A stretch of 64,000 nucleotides of DNA from Micrococcales bacterium. GTDB taxonomy: Bacteria > Actinomycetota > Actinomycetes > Actinomycetales > Microbacteriaceae. The DNA lies in NCBI GenBank assembly GCA_024639965.1, contig JAHEGC010000006.1:6796-70795 (forward strand), read 5' to 3'. Positions 54,681 to 63,970 of this stretch are shown here, piece after piece (the stretch's first letter is position 1; every line of letters starts with the position of its first letter). A program made the position numbers and the translations under genes. The notes below the pieces were generated by a model. That model was given only the letters and a program-made list of their open reading frames with translations, searched no databases and had not been told where the DNA came from.

Positions 54681-57251
54681 GTGCCCAGCGACATCCCCGA
54701 AAAACCGGCACTCGAAGGACTGGAAGCCCACTGGGGTGACATCTGGGAACGCGAAGGGACATACGCGTTCGATCGCGCCCGTGCCGTTGAGCTGGGCAAG
54801 GACTCGGTGTTCGCCGTCGACACGCCTCCGCCGACGGCGTCGGGTTCGTTGCATATCGGACACGTGTTTTCGTACACGCACATGGACCTCGCGGCCCGCT
54901 TCCAACGCGCGAACGGCAAGGTCATCTTTTACCCCATGGGATGGGACGACAACGGACTCCCCACGGAGCGCCGCGTGCAGAACTATTACGGGGTGCGCTG
55001 CGATCCCACCCTCCCGTATGACGCGTCGTTCACGCCCCCACAGGAGGGCGGTGAAGGAACGAGCGGCAAGGCCGCCGATCAGGTTCCCATCTCGCGACGA
55101 AACTTTGTTGAACTCTGCGAACGACTGACCGTCGAGGACGAGAAGAAGTTCGAAGAGCTGTGGCGAACGCTCGGTCTCTCGGTCGACTGGGCGCAGACGT
55201 ACCGCACCATCTCCGACGAATCGCAGCGCACCGCCCAGCGGGCGTTCCTGCGCAACCTCGCCCGCGGTGAGGCGTACCAGGCCGACGCACCCACCCTGTG
55301 GGACATCACCTTCCGCACCGCGGTCGCGCAAGCGGAACTGGAGGACAAGGAGATGCCCGGCGCGTATCACCGCGTGTCGTTCCACAAGCCCGATGGCGGC
55401 ACGATCGACATCGAAACGACCCGCCCCGAACTCATCCCCGCGTGTGTCGCGCTCGTCGCGAACCCGGAAGACGAGCGCTACAAGCCGTACTTCGGCACGA
55501 CCGTTCGGACGCCGCTCTTCGGCGTCGAGGTTCCCGTGCTCGCCCATCCGCTCGCCCAGATCGACAAGGGAAGCGGCATCGCGATGATCTGTACGTTCGG
55601 TGACGTCACCGACGTCGTGTGGTGGCGTGAACTGAGCCTCCCCACGCGCCCGATGCTCGGTTTCGACGGACGCGTCATGAGCGAACCGCCGGCGGGCATC
55701 GACTCCGACGAGCAGCGCGCCCTCTACGCCGAACTCGCGGGCAAGACCGTGTTCTCGGCGAAGGCGCGCATGGTCGAACTCCTCACCGAGTCGGGAGACC
55801 TTATCGGCGAACCCCGCCCCATCACCCACCCCGTCAAGTTCTTCGAAAAGGGCGACAAGCCCCTCGAAATCGTCACGACCCGTCAGTGGTACATCTCCAA
55901 CGGCGCCAAGGACGAAGACCTGCGCTCACGCCTCCTCCAGCGCGGCGAACAGGTCGACTTCCACCCTGACTTCATGCGCGTGCGCTACGAGAACTGGGTG
56001 AGTGGACTCAACGGCGACTGGCTCATCTCGCGCCAGCGATTCTTCGGCGTTCCCATCCCTGTGTGGTACCCGCTCGACGGCGACGGTAACCCCGTCTTCG
56101 ACAAGCCGATTGTTCCCGCCGAAGATCAGCTCCCCGTCGATCCGTCGTCGCAGCCCGCCCCCGGGTACACCGACGACCAGCGCGGGGTTCCCGGCGGTTT
56201 CGTCGGCGAAGTCGACGTAATGGACACCTGGGCTACCTCCTCGCTCACCCCGCAAATCGCGGGCAAGTGGGGCGAAGACGACGAACTCTGGAACCTCGTG
56301 TTCCCCTATTCCCTTCGATCGCAGGGCCAGGACATCATCCGAACCTGGCTGTTCTCCACCGTGTTGCGCGCCGAGCTTGAGCACGGCGTCGCCCCATGGG
56401 CTCACGCGGGAATCTCGGGATTCATCGTCGACCCCGACCGAAAGAAAATGTCGAAATCGAAGGGCAACGTGGTCACCCCGCAGGGAATGCTCGACGAGCA
56501 CGGCTCCGACGCGGTTCGATACTGGGCGGCATCGAGCCGACTGGGCACCGACGCGGCCTTCGACCCCGAAAATCCGAAGCAAATCAAAATCGGTCGTCGT
56601 CTCGCCATCAAGGTGCTCAACGCGGCGAAGTTCGTCTACTCCTTCGCCCACACCGACGGTGCGCCCGTCACCGAGCCACTAGACGTCGACATGCTCCGAC
56701 GCCTCGCCGAGGTGGTGCGCGTCGCCACCGATTCTTACGAACAGTTCGACCACGCCCGCGCTCTCGAGACGACCGAACAGTTCTTCTGGACCTTCACCGA
56801 CGACTACCTCGAACTCGTCAAGGAGCGCGCCTACCGCGACGCCTCCCCCGAGCAAGCGAGTGCCGTCGCCGCGCTTCGCCTCGCGATTGACGTGTTCCTT
56901 CGCCTCCTCGCGCCGGTCCTGCCGTTCGCCACCGAGGAGGTCTGGCGCTGGACCCACGACGGGTCGATTCACGTCGCTCCGTGGCCGACCGTGAACGAGA
57001 TCCCGGTTTCGGGTGCCAGCAGCGGTCTGCTCGACCTCTGTGGTACCGCGCTCATCGGAATTCGTGGAGCGAAGACCGAAGCAAAGGCCTCGCAGAAGAC
57101 TCCGGTGACGAGTGGGACGGTCACCGGCCCGGCGTTGCTCGCCGAGGCGAAGGACGATCTCGCGGCCGTTGGACGCATCGCCGAACTCACCCTCGTCGAA
57201 TCCGACGAGGTTGCCGTTCGCGACATCGTTCTCGACGAAACCGCCGAATAA
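54681..57251 (+). CDS. valS: Valyl-tRNA synthetase
   Basis: An 856-residue class I synthetase with SGSLHIGHVFSYTH (HIGH), the editing domain, and KKMSKSKGN (KMSKS). Its layout, with GWDDNGLPTERRVQN, is the ValRS pattern seen in actinobacteria. GTG at 54681 is preferred since AAAGAGG lies upstream and the earlier in-frame start codons give an unusual N-terminus. There is no T-box in its 90-base leader. GNAT gene follows after 22 bases. Confidence 0.95.
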   Translation: MPSDIPEKPALEGLEAHWGDIWEREGTYAFDRARAVELGKDSVFAVDTPPPTASGSLHIGHVFSYTHMDLAARFQRANGKVIFYPMGWDDNGLPTERRVQNYYGVRCDPTLPYDASFTPPQEGGEGTSGKAADQVPISRRNFVELCERLTVEDEKKFEELWRTLGLSVDWAQTYRTISDESQRTAQRAFLRNLARGEAYQADAPTLWDITFRTAVAQAELEDKEMPGAYHRVSFHKPDGGTIDIETTRPELIPACVALVANPEDERYKPYFGTTVRTPLFGVEVPVLAHPLAQIDKGSGIAMICTFGDVTDVVWWRELSLPTRPMLGFDGRVMSEPPAGIDSDEQRALYAELAGKTVFSAKARMVELLTESGDLIGEPRPITHPVKFFEKGDKPLEIVTTRQWYISNGAKDEDLRSRLLQRGEQVDFHPDFMRVRYENWVSGLNGDWLISRQRFFGVPIPVWYPLDGDGNPVFDKPIVPAEDQLPVDPSSQPAPGYTDDQRGVPGGFVGEVDVMDTWATSSLTPQIAGKWGEDDELWNLVFPYSLRSQGQDIIRTWLFSTVLRAELEHGVAPWAHAGISGFIVDPDRKKMSKSKGNVVTPQGMLDEHGSDAVRYWAASSRLGTDAAFDPENPKQIKIGRRLAIKVLNAAKFVYSFAHTDGAPVTEPLDVDMLRRLAEVVRVATDSYEQFDHARALETTEQFFWTFTDDYLELVKERAYRDASPEQASAVAALRLAIDVFLRLLAPVLPFATEEVWRWTHDGSIHVAPWPTVNEIPVSGASSGLLDLCGTALIGIRGAKTEAKASQKTPVTSGTVTGPALLAEAKDDLAAVGRIAELTLVESDEVAVRDIVLDETAE

Positions 57252-57273
57252 CGACCGGGCGTACGCTGAGGAG

Positions 57274-57720
57274 ATGAGCAACATCAGCGTTCGCCCCATC
57301 GAAGCCCGTGACGAGAGCGCCTGGCGCGACCTTTGGGCGCAATACGGCGCCTTCTACAAGGCCGACTTCACCGAACCTCAGACCGCCACGGTCTGGCGCT
57401 GGTTACTCGACCAGGAGCACTCGACTAACGGGTGGGTCGCCGAACTCGACGGTCGCGTGGTGGGTTTCGCCCTCATGCGATCGCACTCCGACACCTTCAC
57501 GGGCGGTCCGGCCTGGTTCCTCGACGACCTCTTCACCGATCCAAGCGCCCGCGGCCACGGCGTTGCCACCGCTCTCATCACCGCGCTACGCTCACACGCC
57601 GACGCGAATGGTGGCGGGACTATCTCGTGGATCACAGGCGACGACAACAGCACCGCTCAAAGCGTTTACAACAAGCTGGCCACCCGCCGACCGTGGGTCA
57701 CTTACGAGATGAGTCACTAA
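57274..57720 (+). CDS. GNAT family N-acetyltransferase
   Basis: A 148-residue GNAT with the acetyl-CoA-binding motif RGHGVATALITALRSHAD and the DDLFTDPSARG strand before it; it ends with an N-x-T-A-x-x-x-Y segment (NSTAQSVYNKLATR). Substrate unknown. The ATG follows GAGGAG, and TACGCT ends 6 bases upstream, so both leadered and leaderless translation are possible. It may be co-transcribed with valS. Confidence 0.9.
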   Translation: MSNISVRPIEARDESAWRDLWAQYGAFYKADFTEPQTATVWRWLLDQEHSTNGWVAELDGRVVGFALMRSHSDTFTGGPAWFLDDLFTDPSARGHGVATALITALRSHADANGGGTISWITGDDNSTAQSVYNKLATRRPWVTYEMSH

Positions 57721-57787
57721 CAAGAGTTAGTTGTCGGTTCGATAGACTTGGGCAATTGCCCCCTTCCCATCAAAGGACACACCCCCC

Positions 57788-58717
57788 ATGAAGACTCGTT
57801 CGATTGTTGCCGCCCTCGTGGGTTTTGCCATTCCGTCTTTGGCTGTCGCGCCTGCGTTCGCCGTCGACTACCCGATAAACGACCCGTCGGGAACGCTACT
57901 GGATACCGCGACGATGACCATTCCCGCGAGCCCGAAGGAGTTCAACATCCCGGGCAACCACAGCCACGCACTCGACGGCGACGACGATTGCCTCATGTCT
58001 GAGGGGAAGCACGTCTACGACCTCCAAGCCATCGACGTTGCCGTTGAAGGCGACTACACCTTCCGCGTTGTGGCGACGTCGTCGAACCAGACAGCGTATT
58101 ACCCCGGAGTGTGGGACGCGAAGTACTTTTATGGAGCCACCGATCTTCACCCGATTGAAGATTCGTTCCTTGCGATATACAAGAACGGGTTCAGCGCCAG
58201 CAACATCGACAACGACGTTGTTGGTTGCAACGACGACTCCAGCGAAGTTTGGGCGATTGTCGACGCGAATGATGGCGGCTCATACCCCAATTCCGTCGAC
58301 TATTTGGGTGGAACGGGAACGTGGGATTACCCCACCGATCAGGTTGTAACTCAGGCGGGCGATGAAGTTTCGACCAAGATGCCGTACTTCGAAGCTCACC
58401 TCAAGCCCGGCAAATACACCGTCCTCATCTCGGTGTACGAAGAGATGCCGGCGTCGTGGTGGAACGCAGGAACCGATGGCGACGGCTGGTCGTGGGCTTC
58501 GGGCAACGCGAGTGTCGACACCGAAATTTGGGGACCTGTCGGTGGTGCGAGCCTCAGTGACACTCCGTGGCAGCCGAGCGCACCGTCGGGATCGACCACA
58601 TCCGACAGTCTCGCCGCGACCGGCGCAACCGGTGTGGTTGAAAGCGCACTCGTTGGCGCACTGGCAATTACCGCCGGTGCGCTTGCGCTCGTGGCTCGCC
58701 GACGACGCAGTAACTAA
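57788..58717 (+). CDS. Secreted surface protein with LAATG sorting signal
   Basis: A 309-residue protein with an N-terminal signal peptide (cleavage near AFA around residue 26), an acidic, Asp/Tyr/Trp-rich beta domain with cysteines at 68 and 157 or nearby, then SAPSGSTTSDS linker, LAATG at 275-279, a membrane helix and a final RRRRSN. LAxTG is the signal used by actinobacterial class E sortase. The beta domain is not recognised; PYFEAHLKPGKYTVLISVYEE resembles pre-peptidase C-terminal type domains. AAGGAC precedes the ATG. A 22-base-stem terminator follows. Confidence 0.85.
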   Translation: MKTRSIVAALVGFAIPSLAVAPAFAVDYPINDPSGTLLDTATMTIPASPKEFNIPGNHSHALDGDDDCLMSEGKHVYDLQAIDVAVEGDYTFRVVATSSNQTAYYPGVWDAKYFYGATDLHPIEDSFLAIYKNGFSASNIDNDVVGCNDDSSEVWAIVDANDGGSYPNSVDYLGGTGTWDYPTDQVVTQAGDEVSTKMPYFEAHLKPGKYTVLISVYEEMPASWWNAGTDGDGWSWASGNASVDTEIWGPVGGASLSDTPWQPSAPSGSTTSDSLAATGATGVVESALVGALAITAGALALVARRRRSN

Positions 58718-58722
58718 ATTCT

Positions 58723-58770
58723 GAACAAGCGAAGCGGGTCGAGGTTTTCCTCGACCCGCTTCGCTTGTTC
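58723..58770. terminator. Long bidirectional terminator between the surface protein and clpX
   Basis: A perfect 22-base inverted repeat around a TTTT loop, between the stop of the plus-strand gene and the end of clpX on the minus strand. No long T-run follows on either side, but the position between convergent genes fits termination of both. Confidence 0.85.
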
Positions 58771-58791
58771 CGCTCGAAGTGTCGTGGCGGG

Positions 58792-60072
58792 TTAGGCCGA
58801 CTTCTCTTTTGGCTGGCGTCGTTCGACGAGGGTGGGGGTGGCGTCGGTGAGCACCGAGGCCTCCGTGACGACAACCTTGGTGACAGAGTCGTTGGAGGGC
58901 GCTTCAAACATGCTCGGCGCGAGAACGTCTTCGAGAATCGCGCGCAGCCCCCGCGCGCCGGTGCCGCGCTTGACCGCAAGGTCGGCGATCGCTTCGAGGG
59001 CGGCTTTCTCGAATTCGAGTTCGACGCCGTCGATTTCGAACATGCGCTCGTACTGCTTGACAAGAGCGTTGCGCGGCCCAGTGAGAATATCGATGAGTGC
59101 GTCGCGGTCGAGAGGTGTAACCGAGGTGACAACAGGAAGACGGCCGATGAATTCGGGGATGAGCCCGAACTTGTGGAGGTCTTCGGGCTGAACTTCGGAA
59201 AAGAGCGACGTGACCTCACCCTTGAGTTGGAGGGGCGCGCCGAATCCGACGCCGTGACGGCCCACGCGCTGCGAGACGATCTCGTCGAGACCGGCGAACG
59301 CCCCAGCGACGATGAACAGGACGTTCGTGGTGTCGATCTGAAGGAATTCCTGGTGGGGGTGCTTGCGCCCACCCTGCGGTGGCACACTCGCAACGGTTCC
59401 CTCAAGAATTTTGAGGAGCGCCTGCTGTACGCCCTCGCCCGAGACGTCGCGGGTAATCGACGGGTTCTCCGCCTTGCGTGCGATCTTGTCGATTTCGTCG
59501 ATGTAAATGATGCCCATCTCGGCACGCTTCACGTCGTAGTCGGCGGCCTGGATGAGTTTGAGGAGGATGTTCTCGACGTCTTCACCGACATACCCGGCTT
59601 CGGTCAAGGCGGTGGCGTCGGCAACGCAGAACGGCACGTTGAGGCGCTTAGCGAGAGTCTGAGCGAGGTAGGTCTTGCCACACCCCGTCGGACCGATGAG
59701 AAGAATGTTCGATTTCGCGATCTCGACGTCGCCCTGCTCGTCGGCGGGACGAATGCCTTCTTGCGCGCGAATGCGCTTGTAGTGGTTGTACACGGCAACG
59801 GAGAGGGAACGCTTGGCAGCATCTTGACCAACGACATATTCGTTGAGGAATGCGGCTATCTCTTTGGGTTTCGGCAGATCGATGTCGATGACGTCATCGA
59901 GAGTGTCACCACCCGCCTCAGCGATACGCTCTTCGATGATCTCGTTGCACAGTTCGACGCACTCGTCGCAAATGTAAACCCCGGGGCCGGCGATGAGTTG
60001 GCCGACTTGTTTTTGGGTCTTTCCGCAGAAGTTGCACTTGAGCAGATCGGTGCTGTCGCCGATGCGTGACAT
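58792..60072 (-). CDS. clpX: ATP-dependent Clp protease ATP-binding subunit ClpX
   Basis: A 426-residue AAA+ unfoldase. The N-terminal zinc domain is [19 protein letters not shown]...CDECVELC (first residues about 15-45). Walker A is [14 protein letters not shown], Walker [12 protein letters not shown], and the [13 protein letters not shown] pore region and sensor Arg follow. It recognises tagged substrates and feeds them to ClpP, whose gene is not in the window. GAAGGAGG precedes the ATG. Confidence 0.98.
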   Translation of the reverse strand: MSRIGDSTDLLKCNFCGKTQKQVGQLIAGPGVYICDECVELCNEIIEERIAEAGGDTLDDVIDIDLPKPKEIAAFLNEYVVGQDAAKRSLSVAVYNHYKRIRAQEGIRPADEQGDVEIAKSNILLIGPTGCGKTYLAQTLAKRLNVPFCVADATALTEAGYVGEDVENILLKLIQAADYDVKRAEMGIIYIDEIDKIARKAENPSITRDVSGEGVQQALLKILEGTVASVPPQGGRKHPHQEFLQIDTTNVLFIVAGAFAGLDEIVSQRVGRHGVGFGAPLQLKGEVTSLFSEVQPEDLHKFGLIPEFIGRLPVVTSVTPLDRDALIDILTGPRNALVKQYERMFEIDGVELEFEKAALEAIADLAVKRGTGARGLRAILEDVLAPSMFEAPSNDSVTKVVVTEASVLTDATPTLVERRQPKEKSA

Positions 60073-60170
60073 GGTGCCTCCTTCGCGGTCGATTCAAGCC
60101 TAACCCCGCGCACCGACGGGCTCGCTCAGGGGTGTGCAGAACGGTTCGGCGTGGCGCGTAGGCTGAAAAC

Positions 60171-60836
60171 ATGCAGTTGCGTTCGTTTTTCGCCACTTCG
60201 GCGATTGCTTTGGCCCTCTCCGCCAGTTCCACACTCCCCGCGTTCGCGCACGCGATGGTGCTCGACACTGCCCCATCCGATGGCAAAAAGGTCGATTCCG
60301 TCGACCACGTTTCGGTGACCGCAAACGAGGAACTCCTCGACATCGGCAAGAACTCGAAGGGGTTCGTCCTCGCCGTTCGTGACGAGGCGGGCCTCTACTA
60401 CGGCGATGGCTGTGTGACAATCGACCGAGATACCGCGTCGATGCCCGTCACTCTCGGCAACGCCGGCGAATACCGCGTCGTTTACCGAATCGTGTCGAAC
60501 GACGGACACCCCATCGAGGGCTCGTATTCGTTCCGGTTCGGGGGCGACGCGAGCGGTCTCGTCGGTGACGCATTCGCTGAGCGACCCCAATGTGGCGTTT
60601 CGCAGACCCCGGTCGCGCTAGACGACGATTCGACCAGCAACCCCGACGACGAGGCCGGAGAGACTCCGACGGACGCCCCCACCCTCATCGCCGAACCGAC
60701 CATCGAACCGGCAAGCCCGAACGACATGGGAATCATCCCGTGGCTCGCCGCATCGACAATCCCCGTCATTGGCGTTGCAATCTGGCTCCTCGTGCGCTCA
60801 CTCGGCAAGCGCGACTCAGAGGATCACCTCAACTAG
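60171..60836 (+). CDS. CopC-domain copper-binding membrane-anchored protein
   Basis: A 221-residue protein. The signal peptide ends at Ala26 so that the mature chain begins HAMVLDTAPSDG, which places the copper-binding His at the N-terminus as in CopC. The domain continues to SNDGHPIEGSYSFRF, which holds the second His. A Thr/Asp/Pro-rich linker and a C-terminal membrane helix (about 188-208) with a short positive tail follow. It may handle copper at the cell surface. TAGGCT ends 6 bases before the ATG, so the message is likely leaderless. It ends 2 bases from the convergent lectin-like gene. Confidence 0.85.
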   Translation: MQLRSFFATSAIALALSASSTLPAFAHAMVLDTAPSDGKKVDSVDHVSVTANEELLDIGKNSKGFVLAVRDEAGLYYGDGCVTIDRDTASMPVTLGNAGEYRVVYRIVSNDGHPIEGSYSFRFGGDASGLVGDAFAERPQCGVSQTPVALDDDSTSNPDDEAGETPTDAPTLIAEPTIEPASPNDMGIIPWLAASTIPVIGVAIWLLVRSLGKRDSEDHLN

Positions 60837-60838
60837 CG

Positions 60839-63800
60839 TCAGCTCTGTCGTCGGCGACGCAACACCCAGAACACAACACCGAGTGCGGCAAGCAAACCGA
60901 GAATCCAGCCGAGCGCTCCGCCCACCTGAGTGAGGACGTCGCCCGCACCAGCATTGGCCAGTTCCTCAGCGTTGTCGCTCGGCTCGGTCTTCGGTGGTGT
61001 GGTCGGTTTGTTGGTCGGCGTTGCAGTCGGTGTCGGTTTCGCGCGGTCGGCTTTCTCATGAACTTCAGTGACTACCGTCGACCCGTTGGAATTCGACGAT
61101 CCGCCATCGTGGTGTCCGCCACTGCCGTCGCGGGGGACGTCCACCTCGTATGCGGCCGAAGTCGCAGTGAATCCGGCAGCGTTGGTGACGCGCACCTTGA
61201 GTGGGTAGGTCTTTCCGGCGCGGAGACCGTCGATAACCCATTCGTGGGTCGAGGTCACGCTTCGCGGGTGGCGCGTCGCAGGGGCAATCGTCTCTTCAGC
61301 CGGTGCGGTTGTCCAGTTCACGCCGTCGTCCAACGAATAGTCGAAGGCGGTGATGTCGGCAGCGCCGTCGTTGTCAGATTCAGTGACGGAAACGGTCGCC
61401 GTGGTTCCCTCCACAACAACCGAATCGATCGTCGGGGCACCCGGCGTGCTCGGGGTCGAGGGCGTTACCGAGATGCAGTTCGAAGAAGCACTAGGGCCTT
61501 GACCGTTCACGCCGCGAACGCACACCGAATAAGTCTGTGAGTTTGTCAGTCCTGTGGCGACATCGAGGTGGCCGTCGAAGGTGAGGTTGGTCGCGAAGCT
61601 GGTCCACGCGCCTCCGTCGAGCTGGTACTCCCACGTCGTGACGGCGTCACCACCGTTGAAATCACCGGGCGTGACGAGAGCGCGGAACCCGGTGTCGCGT
61701 GGTCGCATGTCGGTGAGTACGGGGGCGTCGGCCGTTGTCGACGGAACTACCGTCTCGCACGTCGCCGAATCTCCCCATCCCGCCCAGTTGTAGGCGCGAA
61801 CACAAAGCGAGTAAGCCGTGCCGTTGGTGAGGCCCGAAGCCGTGAACTCTCCACTCGTCGCGGCGAGATCCTCGGTGATCCCGATCCAGGTCGCACCACC
61901 ATCAACCGAGTATTGGTGGTTCGTGATGTTTGCGCCGTTGCGCGCGCCGTCCGTCAACGTTGCGGTGATGCTCGCATTCTCGCCGCTCACGCCAGACATC
62001 GTCGGGGCTGCGGGCGGGATGACGTGATAAAGATCGAGATCGGAGACCGCAGCTTTGGCCTTGTTCGGTTCAGTCGGCATGCCACCGAATTCGATGATGG
62101 CGGCGCGAACGCCGTCCATGTTGTTCTCGACGTCGTTCCACTCCCCCGGGTTACCCGAGCGGTTGGTGACGGCGAAGTTCTCGTAGGTCGACGACGCGAA
62201 GAAGTGAGTGGTCTCCGTGTTGTTGGGCTCACCATCCGCCCAACTCTCGATGAACCCGTTACGCGTCGAACCGGCACCCGTATCCTGGAAGAACTGCAAA
62301 CCTGCCTCGGGCCCGGTGAACCAATACCAGTGCGTCTCGTGGCTGTCGTAGCGTTGATCGGCGACGTTGTTGATGGTTCCCGTGTCGTCGGTCGCGCCGA
62401 TCCAGGCGTTGGCCGCCGTGGTGTGGTCGGCGATGAAGACGTTCTCCTCGTCGGTGGTGACGGTGGCGAGATACCCCGTCATCCCCGCGAACGTCTGCGA
62501 ATTCGCGAAGTTCGACGCGTCGCTCACCGACGTGTCCGACCCCCAGGTCTTCACCTGGTAGTAATGGCCGTTGCCGGGGTTGTAGAAGATCCCGGATTGC
62601 CGTTCAGCGACGGACACCGACGCTGTGACCTTGCCAAACGTTGCCGGCGGGTTCCAGCGCAGGTTGCCGAGCGCGGTGACGACGTCGGCTTTCAAACCAG
62701 TGAATCCGATCGCGCGCTGTGCGGTGAAACTCGAATATCCCGTCTCGAGGGTGAGACCCGTGGTGACGGGGACGGTGAAGGTTCCGCTGTCCGCGGGGAG
62801 CGAGAGCGTGACCGCAAGCTCGCTTGCCGAGGTATTGGCGAAACGTTGAAGGTCAACCGCAAACGACTTGGGGTCGGTGTTCGCCCAGGCCGCGTTGATG
62901 GTGCCCGCGGTGAAAGTGCCACCCGAGGAAGTGCCGCCACGAATCGAATCGCTCGCGTCCAAAGTCTCCGTGGTCTCCGCGATCAACGCGGTCGGGGAAT
63001 CGGAGCCCATGTCACCGTATTCGATGAGATACCAGTCGACGTGATCGTTGTTCGCGTCGCGATTGGTGGGGTCGTCCATGAGGTCGTTCCACCGCCCGCG
63101 ATCTTCCCAGTTAATGACCGTGTTGTTTTCGTAATCGTCGTCGAAAAAGAAGTTCCAGAAGTAATGCGTGTTGCTCGGCTCACCCAACTGCCAACTCGCG
63201 AACATCCCGTTGCTGACCGATCCGTTCTCGTCGCCCGACCAGAACTGTTGACCCGATTCCGGTCCGGTACGCCAGGTGTACGACGAGCCGTTCGACCCTC
63301 CCGCGTCGCTACCGCCCAACCACATTGCACTCGTGGTGGTGTTGTAGGTGATGAAGTTGTTCTCCTGGCGCGACGTGACCGTCGCGAGATATCCCGACAT
63401 GCCGTATTTCGTTGTCGCAGCGGCCGCGTTCTTTGCCGAGCCCCACGTCACGTTGGACTGATTGACGGGCTTGTAGTAGTGGCCGTTGGCGTGGTTGTAG
63501 TAAAGACCGGCTTCCGTTTGAGCCACCGACACCGTGATGTCTCCGGTGGAGGTCGCAGGGGCGACCCACGTGACGCCTGAGGCAAGCACGCTGGTCACGT
63601 CGGCGACGGTGCCGTTGAACGCATACTCGGTGACTTCGGTGCGATCGGTGTACCCGACATCGGACGCGATCGAAGTGACTCCGGGGTCGACAGAGAAGTA
63701 CCCCTCACCGACGGGGACGGAGATTTTGACGTCGAGCTTGCTCGCCGCGCCGAAACCGCTCACCGTGATTGGCAGGGTTACCGCCGACTCCGTCGTGACC

Positions 63801-63970
63801 ACGCCGCTTCCGTTGACTCCCGCGCCCGTGGGCGTTCCAACGGTCACCGTCGGGGTCGTCGCCCACGCCGGCATCACGCTGACGGCGGCTCCGACAACGG
63901 CCAGTGATGTCGCGAGAGCCACCGCCGAACGGGTCGAAAGGGGTCGCTTCTCGAAGAGGGAGTCGAACAT
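60839..63970 (-). CDS. Large surface protein with two C-type-lectin-like domains and three FN3 domains
   Basis: A 1043-residue exported protein. Signal peptide to about residue 37; then two copies of a unit made of a beta domain (about 40-155 and 355-458) and a C-type-lectin-like domain (about 156-318 and 459-628). Each lectin-like domain holds GYLATVT and a WND motif (294-296 and 611-613), the calcium-site pattern. Three FN3-type domains follow (653-745, 748-837, 842-946), then a Pro/Thr linker and a membrane helix (1013-1037) ending in RRRRQS. LANAG at 1004-1008 looks like a degenerate LAxTG signal. Probably a carbohydrate- or surface-binding adhesin; the ligand is unknown. Confidence 0.85.
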   Translation of the reverse strand: MFDSLFEKRPLSTRSAVALATSLAVVGAAVSVMPAWATTPTVTVGTPTGAGVNGSGVVTTESAVTLPITVSGFGAASKLDVKISVPVGEGYFSVDPGVTSIASDVGYTDRTEVTEYAFNGTVADVTSVLASGVTWVAPATSTGDITVSVAQTEAGLYYNHANGHYYKPVNQSNVTWGSAKNAAAATTKYGMSGYLATVTSRQENNFITYNTTTSAMWLGGSDAGGSNGSSYTWRTGPESGQQFWSGDENGSVSNGMFASWQLGEPSNTHYFWNFFFDDDYENNTVINWEDRGRWNDLMDDPTNRDANNDHVDWYLIEYGDMGSDSPTALIAETTETLDASDSIRGGTSSGGTFTAGTINAAWANTDPKSFAVDLQRFANTSASELAVTLSLPADSGTFTVPVTTGLTLETGYSSFTAQRAIGFTGLKADVVTALGNLRWNPPATFGKVTASVSVAERQSGIFYNPGNGHYYQVKTWGSDTSVSDASNFANSQTFAGMTGYLATVTTDEENVFIADHTTAANAWIGATDDTGTINNVADQRYDSHETHWYWFTGPEAGLQFFQDTGAGSTRNGFIESWADGEPNNTETTHFFASSTYENFAVTNRSGNPGEWNDVENNMDGVRAAIIEFGGMPTEPNKAKAAVSDLDLYHVIPPAAPTMSGVSGENASITATLTDGARNGANITNHQYSVDGGATWIGITEDLAATSGEFTASGLTNGTAYSLCVRAYNWAGWGDSATCETVVPSTTADAPVLTDMRPRDTGFRALVTPGDFNGGDAVTTWEYQLDGGAWTSFATNLTFDGHLDVATGLTNSQTYSVCVRGVNGQGPSASSNCISVTPSTPSTPGAPTIDSVVVEGTTATVSVTESDNDGAADITAFDYSLDDGVNWTTAPAEETIAPATRHPRSVTSTHEWVIDGLRAGKTYPLKVRVTNAAGFTATSAAYEVDVPRDGSGGHHDGGSSNSNGSTVVTEVHEKADRAKPTPTATPTNKPTTPPKTEPSDNAEELANAGAGDVLTQVGGALGWILGLLAALGVVFWVLRRRRQS

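Noticed and set aside
61568-63580. A 670-codon open frame on the plus strand opposite the lectin-like gene.
   Set aside because: Shadow of the coding strand. The minus-strand protein has a signal peptide, repeated domains and a membrane anchor; the plus-strand one is Arg/Val/Asp-rich without structure signs.
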